Source of the DNA: CAJXSD01 sp964633145
GTDB lineage: Bacteria; Pseudomonadota; Alphaproteobacteria; Rhodobacterales; Rhodobacteraceae
Direction: 5' to 3'
Length of the DNA stretch: 64,000 nucleotides
Assembly: GCA_964633145.1 (NCBI GenBank)
Contig: CAZWFE010000010.1
Span: 5,373-69,372, forward strand
In this document: piece by piece, positions 7,519 to 18,277 of the stretch
Layout: the number at the start of each line of letters is the position of its first letter
Position numbering within the stretch: position 1 is the stretch's first letter
Made by a program: the position numbers and the translations under genes
The notes under the pieces: model-generated
What the model saw: the letters and a program-made list of their open reading frames with translations, nothing else
What the model was told of the DNA's origin: nothing
The model's database searches: none

Positions 7519-8646
7519 TTATTGGCGCATCAGGCGTTCAGCCAAATCGCCAGTGACAAAGGTCGGTTTTCCCGCGGCAAAGGTCCCTTGGATTTGCATT
7601 TTATCCTGATGTACCACAATAAAATCGGCACGTTTGCCGATTTGCAATGACCCACGGTCATCCAACCCGAGGACATTGGCAGGGCCCGCTGACACCAAGG
7701 CGCTGGCATAACCCCATCCGCGTGTCTCTGCGATCTGCTGCATCGCGGCCCAAAGGGACGGATAGTGATAATCCGATGCCAAAGCCGTCACCAAATCTTC
7801 TGCAACCAAATCAACGGCGGATACGTTATCTTTGTGCGAACCACCACGCACGAAATTGGGTGCGCCCATCAATACGGGCCCCTGTGCGGCAGCCGCCGCG
7901 GCGTGGGTTTCTGGAAATTCGCAGATATCCGCGCCCATTGCAGCATATGATGCACGTTGTTCGGGCGTGTGATCATCGTGGCTGCCCAACCGGCACCCAA
8001 GATCAAGCAATTGGGATGCAAATGCTGGTAAATTAGCCATGACCTGAGCATGTTGATCATGCAATTTCTGCAACATGGCCAGATGTTGGTCGGGGCTGCG
8101 TTTGGCTTTCAACGCTTGGCCATTTAGGCGTGGGGGTTTTTTACCTTTGCGCAGAGCCTCATGCGGTAAATGATCGTTAAAGACCACATAGGGCACGTTA
8201 TAGTCACGCACCAGGCCCAAAAATTCATCGTATTGATCCGTCATGTGAATTTCCATGCGCAACTGCGCCACCAATTCTGTCGGCACCGTTTGCTGAAATT
8301 CCCGCAAGGCAGGCAGTAACACAGCGGCGAATTCGGGGCCACGCATGCCGCCTTCCCAGCTGAAAAACTGGGCCATAACGGCGGTTGTAATCCCGTTTGA
8401 TGCCAATTCCGAATGGGCCGCACGCAGGCCTGTTTGGATATCCTTTAACATGCCGCGCCGTTTGGCCAAATGATGTTCGAAACCATCACCGTGGATATCG
8501 ACAATCCCCGGCAGAATCATAAAGCCAGACAGATCAAATGTTCTGTCCCCGATGGCGTGCGAAATCACACCATCGCCAAACGAAAAATCGCAAATCTGCA
8601 GCGTATCGCCACCCAACACATTGGCATTTAAAAACGTCGTCGCCAT
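7519..8646 (-). CDS. phnM: PhnM-like alpha-D-ribose 1-methylphosphonate 5-triphosphate diphosphatase
   Basis: Amidohydrolase-fold metalloenzyme (375 residues). In the C-P lyase pathway PhnM removes pyrophosphate from the ribose triphosphate intermediate of phosphonate breakdown. Motifs seen: MILPGIVDIHGDGFEHH near residue 50, GSHDDHTPEQ, ICEFPET, GAPNFVRGGSHKDN and ASDYHYPSLW. The ATG at 8646 follows GGGGA; a TTG at 8658 is possible. No other phn gene lies in the window, as the neighbours are purK and a lipase-like gene, so it may be a stray pathway member or have another role. Assignment to the PhnM family is firm, the reaction is inferred. Confidence 0.88.
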   Translation of the reverse strand: MATTFLNANVLGGDTLQICDFSFGDGVISHAIGDRTFDLSGFMILPGIVDIHGDGFEHHLAKRRGMLKDIQTGLRAAHSELASNGITTAVMAQFFSWEGGMRGPEFAAVLLPALREFQQTVPTELVAQLRMEIHMTDQYDEFLGLVRDYNVPYVVFNDHLPHEALRKGKKPPRLNGQALKAKRSPDQHLAMLQKLHDQHAQVMANLPAFASQLLDLGCRLGSHDDHTPEQRASYAAMGADICEFPETHAAAAAAQGPVLMGAPNFVRGGSHKDNVSAVDLVAEDLVTALASDYHYPSLWAAMQQIAETRGWGYASALVSAGPANVLGLDDRGSLQIGKRADFIVVHQDKMQIQGTFAAGKPTFVTGDLAERLMRQ

Positions 8647-8748
8647 AGCTGTCCCCAATCATTTCGCCGCGGATAGCATTTCGTGATGATGGGGTCAAAG
8701 TTTATTGAATGGGGTCCGTTGGTGCATGGGTTCCGCGTGATCCAGTGA

Positions 8749-9441
8749 TCAATCGCGATCATGCTGGAACACCCCATTGCGCAGGAAATGGATGATCTGT
8801 TTGATCACTGTTGGGTCGGTCATCATGAATGTATGTGTAACTGGCAAAGTAATGTGGTCGTCCATATTCGCCAGTTTTGTGGATGTAACAGATACCTTTC
8901 CATCGTCAGGACCAGGGATCAAATGCGAAAACAACGGGTTTGTTGAGTGCGATCCCGCAATAACGCCCAGCGGAAATTGAACCGCGGGTAAATGGGTCAC
9001 ATATCCTGTCGTCGACAATGACTGGGCTGCGGGACCATTTAGGGTCTGAAACCATTCATAGTGACCAAAGGCATCAATAATTTCCGATCCCTGATTGGGG
9101 GGCGACAACATGACAACACGGCCCAAATTTGCAGGCCTTTGATCTGCCAACCAAATGCGGGCCAATATTCCCCCCATAGAATGGGTCACCACATGGGTGG
9201 TGTCAGAACATTGATCAAAGGCCGTGGAAAACGCCCGTTGCGCCAAACTATCGATGTCCCCCTTGGTGGACGGATAATCGATCAGCACCGTGGTATAGCC
9301 CTGCCTTTCCAGCGCAAAGGATAAAATCCACATAGACTTTGACGTCCGCGCCAACCCGTGCACGAGCAAGACACAATCAGCCCAAACTGGGCCGCTGAAT
9401 GCGACAAACACACAGGCAAATATCCATTTTTCAAATGTCAT
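8749..9441 (-). CDS. Secreted alpha/beta-hydrolase (lipase/esterase-like)
   Basis: A 230-residue alpha/beta-hydrolase with an N-terminal signal peptide (MTFEKWIFACVFVAFSGPVWA, cleavage probably before DC). The oxyanion segment LLVHGLART follows at about residue 26, the nucleophile elbow is THSMGG near residue 90, and LPVTHTFMM near the C-terminus could supply the histidine. It is therefore probably exported and hydrolyses an ester or lipid; the substrate cannot be told. It stands alone between phnM and the groEL terminator. Confidence 0.8.
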   Translation of the reverse strand: MTFEKWIFACVFVAFSGPVWADCVLLVHGLARTSKSMWILSFALERQGYTTVLIDYPSTKGDIDSLAQRAFSTAFDQCSDTTHVVTHSMGGILARIWLADQRPANLGRVVMLSPPNQGSEIIDAFGHYEWFQTLNGPAAQSLSTTGYVTHLPAVQFPLGVIAGSHSTNPLFSHLIPGPDDGKVSVTSTKLANMDDHITLPVTHTFMMTDPTVIKQIIHFLRNGVFQHDRD

Positions 9442-9565
9442 CTGACGCCACCAATTTGTGTTTGCCTGGGATGATAGCCGGTCAAAATAAGCATCAATAA
9501 TCTATATCAAAAAGAGCGATCAATTTTCTGGCTATAAAATCCCATTTAACAATCCTTGTAAACAA

Positions 9566-9591
9566 AAAGGGCCCGCATGTGCGAGCCCTTT
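9566..9591 (-). terminator. Rho-independent terminator of groESL
   Basis: On the minus strand AAAGGGCtCGC (9591-9581) and GCGgGCCCTTT (9576-9566) form a stem with one mismatch and a four-base loop, followed by TTGTTTAC. It lies 25 bases after the groEL stop. Confidence 0.85.
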
Positions 9592-9615
9592 CCTGAATTT
9601 TTCCAGCTTGGCAGC

Positions 9616-11262
<1,647 letters not shown>

Positions 11263-11307
11263 TGTGCATTTCCTCGTCTAAATAAATTTCGTTAGTGTGT
11301 GCGCGAC

Positions 11308-11595
11308 TTAGGACAAAATGCCCAAGATATCGCTTTCTTTCATCATCAACAGTTCTTCGCCGTCAACGGAGACTTCTGTACCCGACCATTTGCCGAACAG
11401 AACTTTGTCGCCTTCTTTGACTGCCATAGCGATCAATTCGCCGCTGTCTTTGCGGGCGCCTTCGCCACATGCTACGACAAGACCTTCGGCTGGTTTTTCT
11501 TTTGCGCTGTCTGGAATGATCAGACCACCAGCTGTTTTTTCTTCGCTTTCAACTCGACGAACGAGCACACGATCGTGAAGCGGTTTCAATGCCAT
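11308..11595 (-). CDS. groES: Co-chaperonin GroES (Cpn10)
   Basis: A 95-residue lid of the GroEL chamber. It opens with MALKPLHDRVLVRR, carries the mobile loop around EEKTAGGLIIPDSAKEKP (residues 18-35), and ends with ESDILGILS. AAGGAG precedes the ATG by about 8 bases. The operator CIRCE lies 49-75 bases upstream, so the operon is predicted to be repressed by HrcA. Confidence 0.99.
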   Translation of the reverse strand: MALKPLHDRVLVRRVESEEKTAGGLIIPDSAKEKPAEGLVVACGEGARKDSGELIAMAVKEGDKVLFGKWSGTEVSVDGEELLMMKESDILGILS

Positions 11596-11643
11596 CTCTG
11601 AGGCTCCTTAGCAATAATTATATAGTTTAGGTTTTTCGACCTA

Positions 11644-11670
11644 TTAGCACTCACCCTGTGTGAGTGCTAA
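11644..11670. promoter_or_regulatory. CIRCE operator (HrcA site) of groESL
   Basis: Perfect inverted repeat TTAGCACTC (11644-11652), 9-base spacer, GAGTGCTAA (11662-11670), identical to the CIRCE consensus. It sits 49 bases before groES. HrcA binds this element when GroEL is free and releases it on heat shock. hrcA itself is not in the window. Confidence 0.97.
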
Positions 11671-11693
11671 CGGTGCATAGTTAGGTAAGCGAA

Positions 11694-11717
11694 AGGGCCG
11701 AGTCAACACCCGGCCCT
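11694..11717 (-). terminator. Hairpin after the M3 peptidase gene
   Basis: On the minus strand AGGGCCG (11717-11711) pairs with CGGCCCT (11700-11694) around a 10-base loop, followed by TTCGC. It lies 27 bases past the peptidase stop and just before the groES promoter region. The T-run is short, so termination may be partial. Confidence 0.6.
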
Positions 11718-11744
11718 GAAAATAATCCAAAAAAATTGAACGGA

Positions 11745-13757
11745 TCAGCCCGCCAATCCGCGACCCTTTAACAAAGCATCCACTTGGGGCAATCGGCCAC
11801 GGAATGCCGTATATAATTCTTCGGGATCGCGTGACCCACCTGTGGACAAAATATTGCGTTCCAGCGACGCGGCAGTCGCAGGGTCAAAGGGATTTTGTAA
11901 TTCGGCAAAGGCCTCAAACGCGTCCGCATCCATCACCTCGGCCCACATATAACTGTAGTAGGCGCTGGCATAGTAGCCACCAGAAAATACATGGGCAAAA
12001 TGCGGTGTAGCATGGCGCATTTCAATCGCCGTGGGCATGCCCATATCGCGCAGAATTTCAGCCTGACGCTCCATCACATCACCCGTTAACGGGCCTTGGT
12101 GATATTCCAAATCCACCATTGCGCTGGCAATAAATTCAACGGTCGAAAACCCCATGTCATAATTTTGCGCACCGATCACACGATCCAGCAAATCCTGTGG
12201 AATTGGATCGCCCGTTTCACAATGCAGCGCATGTTTTTGCATGACCTCTGGCACCATGGCCCAATGTTCATACAGCTGGCTGGGCAATTCCACAAAATCG
12301 CGCGGAACCGATGTGCCAGACACCATTTCATAGGTCACATTTGACAGCATTTGATGCAACGCATGACCAAATTCATGGAACAAGGTGCGCACATCATCGG
12401 CCGACAATAACGCCGGCGTATCCTTGGCAAAGTTACAGACATTGACCACGATCGGTGATTTGACATCGGGGAATTTAGCCTGCGCCTGAATGGCCGAACA
12501 CCATGCGCCCGACCGTTTTGATCCGCGAGCAAAATAATCGCCAATGAAAATCGCGATGTGTTCGCCCCCCCGCGTTACAGCCCATACGCGGCAATCGGAG
12601 TGGTACAACGGCACATCCATGGGCGCAAATTCCAAACCAAACAGGCGATTGGCACAATCAAAGGCGGCATCAATCATGCGATCCAGTTGGAAATACGGTT
12701 TGACCAATTCTTCGTCCAGATCATGTTCGGCTTGGCGGCGTTTTTCGGAATAATATCGCCAATCCCATGGCTGCAATGGTCCATCAACCCCATCAGCGCG
12801 CATCATTTGCGCCAAAATGTCTTGGTCCGCCAGTGCCTGCGTTTTTGCAGGTTTCCATACATCCATCAACAACTGGCGCACATTGTCCGAATTTTTCGCC
12901 ATTTCTGTTTCCAGTTTATAGGCGGCAAAGTTTTCGTAACCCAGCAACTGCGCCATTTCGTGGCGCAAATTAATGCTTTCGGCCGCAATCGCACGGTTAT
13001 CGGTATCGCCACCACGCGCGCCACGGTTTGCCCATGCCTGCTGCGCTTGGCGGCGCAATTCGCGGTTTGGGCTGAATTGTAAAAATGGCATCAACAACGA
13101 CCGCGACGTGGTAATGATCGGTGCGTCAACCCCACGTTCTGTCCCTGCCGCCTGTGCAGCGCGGATCAGAAATTGCGGCAGGCCGTCTAAATCATCGGGC
13201 TGCAATTGCATGTACCAATCACGTTCATCCGCCAACATGTTTTGCGAAAACTGGGTGCCTAGTGTGGCCAGCCTCTGTTTGATCTCTTTCATCCGATCCG
13301 CTGCGGCCCCTGTCAGACCAGCACCGGCACGCACCCATGATTGATGGGTCAATTCCAAAACGCGGGCTTGTTCCGCAGTTAACCCCAAGGTCGCGCGGTT
13401 TTGATAAAGCGTATTGATCCGATCAAACAAAGGCCGCATCGCATAGATTGCCGATGAATGTGCCGCCAAGGCAGGCGACATTTCACGCATGATTGCTTCG
13501 CGTTTTTCGTTGCTATGCGCGCCAGACATTGCATAGAACGCCGGCAAAACACGGGTCAGATCCTGTCCAACCGACATCATGGCATCAATGGTGTTGGCAA
13601 AGGTTGCAGGCGCCTCTTGCTGCGCAATAGCCTGCGTTTCGGACAAATCCCGTTCCAAGGCAATTTCAAAGGCCGGTAAAAAATCGTCGTCCGAAATTTT
13701 GTCAAAGGCGGGAATGTCAAACGGCGTATCCCATGGCTGCAACAATATATTTGTCAT
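11745..13757 (-). CDS. M3-family metallopeptidase (Dcp/oligopeptidase A type)
   Basis: Zinc oligopeptidase of 670 residues; family members trim short peptides in the cytoplasm or periplasm (Dcp releases C-terminal dipeptides, PrlC/OpdA cleaves internally). The zinc motif HEFGH is in TLFHEFGHALHQM at about residue 455, with the downstream glutamate helix expected near FVELPSQLYEHW. No signal peptide is visible. The N-terminus LLQPWDTPFDIPAFDKI resembles Dcp. The stop is followed by a hairpin. Whether it is Dcp or OpdA in activity is not decidable here. Confidence 0.92.
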   Translation of the reverse strand: MTNILLQPWDTPFDIPAFDKISDDDFLPAFEIALERDLSETQAIAQQEAPATFANTIDAMMSVGQDLTRVLPAFYAMSGAHSNEKREAIMREMSPALAAHSSAIYAMRPLFDRINTLYQNRATLGLTAEQARVLELTHQSWVRAGAGLTGAAADRMKEIKQRLATLGTQFSQNMLADERDWYMQLQPDDLDGLPQFLIRAAQAAGTERGVDAPIITTSRSLLMPFLQFSPNRELRRQAQQAWANRGARGGDTDNRAIAAESINLRHEMAQLLGYENFAAYKLETEMAKNSDNVRQLLMDVWKPAKTQALADQDILAQMMRADGVDGPLQPWDWRYYSEKRRQAEHDLDEELVKPYFQLDRMIDAAFDCANRLFGLEFAPMDVPLYHSDCRVWAVTRGGEHIAIFIGDYFARGSKRSGAWCSAIQAQAKFPDVKSPIVVNVCNFAKDTPALLSADDVRTLFHEFGHALHQMLSNVTYEMVSGTSVPRDFVELPSQLYEHWAMVPEVMQKHALHCETGDPIPQDLLDRVIGAQNYDMGFSTVEFIASAMVDLEYHQGPLTGDVMERQAEILRDMGMPTAIEMRHATPHFAHVFSGGYYASAYYSYMWAEVMDADAFEAFAELQNPFDPATAASLERNILSTGGSRDPEELYTAFRGRLPQVDALLKGRGLAG

Positions 13758-13763
13758 TTCTAA

Positions 13764-14834
13764 CTATCCCTTATTCAGTGTCGCGTCAGTCGCGTCACCA
13801 GATCCACAAATCGGACAGGCAGCCTTGGCCTTGGTCCGGAATTTTCGCACATCGCTATAGAGCGCATCATATATCATCATTTCCCCGATCAGCGGTTGTC
13901 CTGATCCCAAAATTAGCTTGATCGCTTCGCCCACCATCATGGCACCAATCACACCCGGCAGGGGTGCAAAAACGCCGGCTTCGGCGCAACTGGGTGCCAA
14001 ACCTGCGGCGGGTTGTTGCGGGAAAACACATTGATAACACGGGCCAGAGGTGGCGGGGTGAAATACACTAATCTGGCCTTCCCATTGGCTAAGCGCGCCA
14101 GAGACCAGTGGTTTGCCCTGCTGCACCGCGCAGGCATTTGCCAGATAGCGGGTTTCGAAATTGTCTGACCCTTCGATGATTATGTCGAAATCGGCAAACA
14201 GGTCGGCGGCGATATCGGCGGTCAAACGACGGTGATAGGGCTGCACGGTGATAAAGGGATTTTGCGCCTGCATCATGGTCTGTGCGGAAAATACCTTGGG
14301 CGTACCGATGGCTGCGTCTTGGTGTATCACCTGACGTTGTAGGTTGGAATTATCCACCACATCGTCGTCAATCACGCCGATTGTGCCAACACCTGCTGCC
14401 GCTAGGTATTGCAACACAGGCGCGCCCAACCCGCCTGCCCCAATCACCAAAACGCGGGCATTTTTGATTTTCTTTTGTCCCGCGCCGCCAATTTCACGCA
14501 TGACAATGTGACGGGCATAGCGGTTTAATTCCGTGTCAGAAAATGTGCCCTTTTTGGGCTGTGATGCCAGATTACCAGATTTGGACCGCGATTTCAGATA
14601 GGCCAATCCACGGCCATAGCCCGCGATCAGCGCGGCAAATAACCCGATCACGCCCCACAACCGAACATCGCCGCCCAGCGCCATGATCAAAGGTGATGTG
14701 GACGGCAAAACAAAATGCGCCGCAACAATCGCCAAATAAACAACGATCAACATAACCCACAAAACGCGCGTCGGAATGCCAAGGCGCCGCGCCACCAGCC
14801 ACCAGATCACCGCCCCTGCGAAAATCGCAAACAT
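13764..14834 (-). CDS. moeB: MoeB/ThiF/HesA-family adenylyltransferase with N-terminal membrane segments
   Basis: E1-like enzyme that adenylates the C-terminus of a sulfur-carrier protein, most likely MoaD for molybdopterin. The E1 domain begins near residue 98 (RYARHIVMREIGG), with nucleotide motif VIGAGGLGAP, acidic strand GVIDDDVVDNSNLQRQ, and zinc cysteines in CYQCVFP and CPICG. Unusually for MoeB, residues 1-80 form about three hydrophobic helices, which would anchor it to the membrane. The window encodes a molybdenum formate dehydrogenase that would need the cofactor. The start overlaps the dut stop by one base. Confidence 0.88.
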   Translation of the reverse strand: MFAIFAGAVIWWLVARRLGIPTRVLWVMLIVVYLAIVAAHFVLPSTSPLIMALGGDVRLWGVIGLFAALIAGYGRGLAYLKSRSKSGNLASQPKKGTFSDTELNRYARHIVMREIGGAGQKKIKNARVLVIGAGGLGAPVLQYLAAAGVGTIGVIDDDVVDNSNLQRQVIHQDAAIGTPKVFSAQTMMQAQNPFITVQPYHRRLTADIAADLFADFDIIIEGSDNFETRYLANACAVQQGKPLVSGALSQWEGQISVFHPATSGPCYQCVFPQQPAAGLAPSCAEAGVFAPLPGVIGAMMVGEAIKLILGSGQPLIGEMMIYDALYSDVRKFRTKAKAACPICGSGDATDATLNKG

Positions 14835-15298
14835 TATTGTTTCCCCGTCGATCCAAATCCGCCCGACCCACGGGCAGTATCATTTAAGGACGCGACAGTC
14901 TGAAACTGGGCCTGCACAACGGGGGCCACAACCATTTGCGCCACACGATCGCCATGCGCAATATGCACAGGCTCTGTCCCCAGATTGATCAAAATCACGC
15001 CGACAGTACCGCGATAATCGCTGTCAATCGTACCGGGCGCATTGGGGATCGACACCCCCTGTTTCAGGGCCAGACCGGATCTGGGGCGAATTTGCACTTC
15101 GTATCCTTGGGGGACAGCCATGCGCAGCCCCGTGGGGATCAACGCGCGCTGCATCGGGTCCAACATGACCCCCTGTTCACGCAGATCAGGGGCAAAATTT
15201 GCCCGCAAATCCGCCCCAGCAGAGCCGGATGTTTCATAACTGGGCAGGCCTAGGGTTTGATCGGCATCATCGGCCCATTGAATTTCCAAATGTATCAT
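14834..15298 (-). CDS. dut: Deoxyuridine 5'-triphosphate nucleotidohydrolase (dUTPase)
   Basis: Trimeric enzyme (154 residues) hydrolysing dUTP to dUMP and pyrophosphate, keeping uracil out of DNA and feeding dTMP synthesis. The five dUTPase motifs can be read: SAGADLRA, RPRSGLALKQGV, GTIDSDYRG, GDRVAQMVV and the C-terminal RGSGGFGSTG. It overlaps coaBC by 4 bases, a coaBC-dut pairing seen in many bacteria, and shares a base with the moeB-like start. Confidence 0.97.
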   Translation of the reverse strand: MIHLEIQWADDADQTLGLPSYETSGSAGADLRANFAPDLREQGVMLDPMQRALIPTGLRMAVPQGYEVQIRPRSGLALKQGVSIPNAPGTIDSDYRGTVGVILINLGTEPVHIAHGDRVAQMVVAPVVQAQFQTVASLNDTARGSGGFGSTGKQ

Positions 15299-16503
15299 TT
15301 CGCCCCCGTGGTCTGAAAATGATCAGCAATGGCTTGTGCCAGTTTTTGACCTGTTTCCACTTTGCTCAGACGCGGCCATGGGGTCGCACCGCTGTCGGTA
15401 ATCAAATTCACCTGATTTTCGGACCCGCCCATAATGCCAGTTTCGGGCGACACATCATTTGCCACAATCCAATCACACCCTTTGCGATGGCGCTTGGCGG
15501 TGGCGTTTTCGATCACATCATTCGTTTCCGCAGCAAAACCCACCACCAACGCGGGCCGTTGATCGGTCAATTGCGCGACATGCGCTAGAATGTCAGGGTT
15601 TTCTGTCAGGCTCAGCGCCGGCAATGCGCCGGCCACCTTTTTCACTTTCTGCGATGACGCATTTTCAACGCGCCAATCGGCGACGGCTGCTGCGAAAATG
15701 GCTGCATCAACAGGCAGCTGATCCATGACCGCCGCCATCATTTGCGCCGCCGTTTCAACGCGAATTTCGGTAACGCCCTGCGGTGTTGGCGCATCTGCTG
15801 GCCCCGTAACAAACATCACATCAGCCCCCAAATCGCGCAGGGCTGCCGCAATCGCCGCGCCTTGCGCACCAGAGGATCGGTTCGCGATATAGCGCACCGG
15901 ATCAATCGGTTCATGCGTCGGCCCAGAGGTCACCAAAACCCGACGCCCCGCCAAGGGTTTGGGGCCAAAATGTTCGGATATGGCCGCCATGATTTCAGCT
16001 GGTTCCGCCATGCGCCCCACACCAAATTCGCCGCAGGCCATACCGCCAGAATTTGGCCCCACAAAGGCAACACCATCATCACGCAATTGGCGCAGATTGC
16101 GCTGTGTCGCGGGGTGGTCCCACATGCGCACATTCATCGCAGGCGCCATTAAAACAGGCGTATCCGTGGCCAATAGCAACGTGGTTGCCAAATCATTGGC
16201 CTGCCCCTGTGCCAGCTTGGCCATAATATCGGCGGTTGCAGGGGCGACCACGACCAAATCGGCAGATCGCGACAATTGGATATGCCCAATTTCCGATTCC
16301 TGCGTTAGATCAAATAAATCCTGATGTACCGTTTCGCCCGCCAGCGATGACACGGATAGGGGCGTGACAAATTCTGCCGCCGCGCGTGTCATGACGGGTG
16401 TCACTGCCGCACCCGCATCGCGCAGACGGCGGATCAATTCCAACGATTTATACGCCGCAATCCCGCCTGTAATGATCAACAGAATTCTTTTGCCAGTTAG
16501 CAT
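15295..16503 (-). CDS. coaBC: Bifunctional phosphopantothenoylcysteine synthetase/decarboxylase
   Basis: Coenzyme A biosynthesis enzyme (402 residues). The N-terminal CoaC flavoprotein domain (about 1-185) starts GKRILLIITGGIAAYKSLEL and contains APAMNVRMW and the GGMACGEFGVGRM cysteine segment. The C-terminal CoaB domain starts near residue 190 with RRVLVTSGPTHEPIDPVRYI and joins cysteine to 4'-phosphopantothenate using CTP. AAAGGGG precedes the ATG. A 63-base gap with an imperfect inverted repeat (AAACGCCC...GGGCGTTT) separates it from chaN. Confidence 0.97.
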   Translation of the reverse strand: MLTGKRILLIITGGIAAYKSLELIRRLRDAGAAVTPVMTRAAAEFVTPLSVSSLAGETVHQDLFDLTQESEIGHIQLSRSADLVVVAPATADIMAKLAQGQANDLATTLLLATDTPVLMAPAMNVRMWDHPATQRNLRQLRDDGVAFVGPNSGGMACGEFGVGRMAEPAEIMAAISEHFGPKPLAGRRVLVTSGPTHEPIDPVRYIANRSSGAQGAAIAAALRDLGADVMFVTGPADAPTPQGVTEIRVETAAQMMAAVMDQLPVDAAIFAAAVADWRVENASSQKVKKVAGALPALSLTENPDILAHVAQLTDQRPALVVGFAAETNDVIENATAKRHRKGCDWIVANDVSPETGIMGGSENQVNLITDSGATPWPRLSKVETGQKLAQAIADHFQTTGAK

Positions 16504-16566
16504 GAAACGCCCCTTTCAGTTGCCCCTAACACTATGGGGATAGCCGCACCCTGTGCAAGGGCGTTT

Positions 16567-17352
16567 TCACCCGCCCGAGGCAAAAGACGCGCAGGGATCG
16601 GGCCGCGCCATTGGTTGCGTGGTAAGCGTTTGATCAAACTGACCAAAGTCTGCAGTGCCCTCTTCGCGCAGGCCAAGGGCAAAGACATCTAGATCAGGCC
16701 GCGCCGCAGCGATATAGACAGGCACCCCCCAATCTGTTCGGGCATGTCCATTGCCCGTAATCACCGCCACAGGGGCGCCATACAGGTCCAGTGCCGCAAC
16801 GGCAGCGCGCGCCAAGACCGCATCACGATATCGCTGTAAATCGACCATGACGGGCAACATTTCCCCAGGCATCGCATTGCAATGGGCCAATAACTGCGCC
16901 TGTTCGCGCAATGCCTGTTGATCGGCGTCTAGTGGCTGATCCAAGCCAAATCGCGCCGCCTGCTGCGCCCCAAAGGACGCGACAACACCCTGTGCCATGA
17001 CTGCACGCATATCATCACGCGGCACGCCTGCCCCAATAATTGGGCGATTGCCTACGGCATCAAACACAGGCGCATAAATTTCAAAACTTGGCCAACCCGA
17101 TTGATCCCACTGCGTCACATCGCGAATATCATCTGCGCCGCGGTCCGGCAGGTCCATCACGGCCTGCGCCTGCTGGGGGGTCAACATTTCAAACACAACC
17201 GCACTGGGGGCGATACGGCCAATCCACTGGGCCTGAATGTCATGATGGGCAGGATTATCGTGTATTTCGCCCAACAAAAAAATGTCCTGCGCAGTCGCAT
17301 TGACCGCACAGGACACTAAGCACACGAGAGTTAAGAAGAGTTCCTTAAACAT
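16567..17352 (-). CDS. ChaN-family (DUF399) exported protein
   Basis: A 261-residue protein of the ChaN family, whose characterised Campylobacter member is a heme-binding lipoprotein linked to iron uptake. The N-terminus is a signal sequence; LVSC around residue 15 fits a lipobox, though ATA-QD further on would fit signal peptidase I. The family motifs FLLGEIHDNPAHHDIQ and GNGHARTDWGVPVY are clear. The ATG (17352) shares its A with the TGA stop of rpoH, so it is translationally coupled to the sigma factor and likely induced with it. Substrate is unknown. Confidence 0.85.
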   Translation of the reverse strand: MFKELFLTLVCLVSCAVNATAQDIFLLGEIHDNPAHHDIQAQWIGRIAPSAVVFEMLTPQQAQAVMDLPDRGADDIRDVTQWDQSGWPSFEIYAPVFDAVGNRPIIGAGVPRDDMRAVMAQGVVASFGAQQAARFGLDQPLDADQQALREQAQLLAHCNAMPGEMLPVMVDLQRYRDAVLARAAVAALDLYGAPVAVITGNGHARTDWGVPVYIAAARPDLDVFALGLREEGTADFGQFDQTLTTQPMARPDPCASFASGG

Positions 17353-18227
17353 CACAAAAAGTGATGTAGTTCGTTCGAATTTTTTTCAAGGAATTTTCGC
17401 ATCTTTCCATATGCAGCGGCCTCTAGCTGGCGAATACGCTCTTTGGACAGGTTCAATTCCTTACCCAAACTTTCCAAGGTGCGGGGGGTATCGACCAGCA
17501 TGCGTTCGCGCACAATCATGCGTTCACGTTCATTCAGGGCAAACAGTGCGTCCTTTAACCAACCGCGCAATTGGTCTGTGTCATGCTTTTCCTCGACGAT
17601 TAAATCAACCTGACTGCCTTCGTCTTCGATCAATTCGATCCATTCGCGGCCCTCTTCGTCGGTTGATTGTGTGGCGTTTAGCGAATAATCGGATCCAGAC
17701 AGACGTCCATCCATCATTTGCACATCGCCCAGTGGCACACCAATTTCTTCGGCGATCAATTCATGCAGTTTGTCGCGCCCGATTGTCTCTCCGGCGGCCA
17801 TCGCTTCGCGTTCAAAATGGGCCTGAACACGGCGCATATTGAAAAACAGGGATTTTTGCGAACTGGTTGAACCGGTGCGCACCAACGACCAATTGCGCAT
17901 CACATAGTCCTGAATCGATGCTTTGATCCACCATACGGCATAGGTGGAAAACCGTACCCCACGATCGGGGTCAAATTTATCGGCCGCCTTCATCAGTCCC
18001 AAACCCGCCTCTTGGATCAGGTCATTTGTGGGCGCGCCATATCGTTTGAATTTTGACGCCATAGAAATAGCTAGGCGCATATAGGCATTGATCAGTCGAT
18101 GCAGCGCCTGTTCATCGCGATGATCGCGCCATGCATAGGCAAGCTGACGTTCTGTGTCTGCATCCAGTATTTCGGCCTTCATGGCGCGACGGGAAAGCGA
18201 ACTTACATTACTGTTATCCAAAGCCAT
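17352..18227 (-). CDS. rpoH: RNA polymerase sigma-32 factor, RpoH2-like
   Basis: Alternative sigma factor of 291 residues. Region 2 holds RLAISMASKFKRYGAPTNDLIQEAGLGLMKA and the promoter-melting RFSTYAVWWIKASIQDYVMRN; the RpoH-specific box QKSLFFNMRR follows near residue 130; region 4 carries the helix-turn-helix TLESLGKELNLSKERIRQLE. The ATG at 18227 has AAGGGGAAC upstream. Rhodobacteraceae usually have two rpoH genes. This one lies by coaBC/chaN and has a sigma-E-like promoter, as the singlet-oxygen-responsive rpoHII of Rhodobacter sphaeroides does, so I favour RpoH2. Confidence 0.92.
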   Translation of the reverse strand: MALDNSNVSSLSRRAMKAEILDADTERQLAYAWRDHRDEQALHRLINAYMRLAISMASKFKRYGAPTNDLIQEAGLGLMKAADKFDPDRGVRFSTYAVWWIKASIQDYVMRNWSLVRTGSTSSQKSLFFNMRRVQAHFEREAMAAGETIGRDKLHELIAEEIGVPLGDVQMMDGRLSGSDYSLNATQSTDEEGREWIELIEDEGSQVDLIVEEKHDTDQLRGWLKDALFALNERERMIVRERMLVDTPRTLESLGKELNLSKERIRQLEAAAYGKMRKFLEKNSNELHHFL

Positions 18228-18277
18228 CGTAGTTCCCCTTAGGACTGTTTCAACCAAACATTTGTTATTTTTATACT

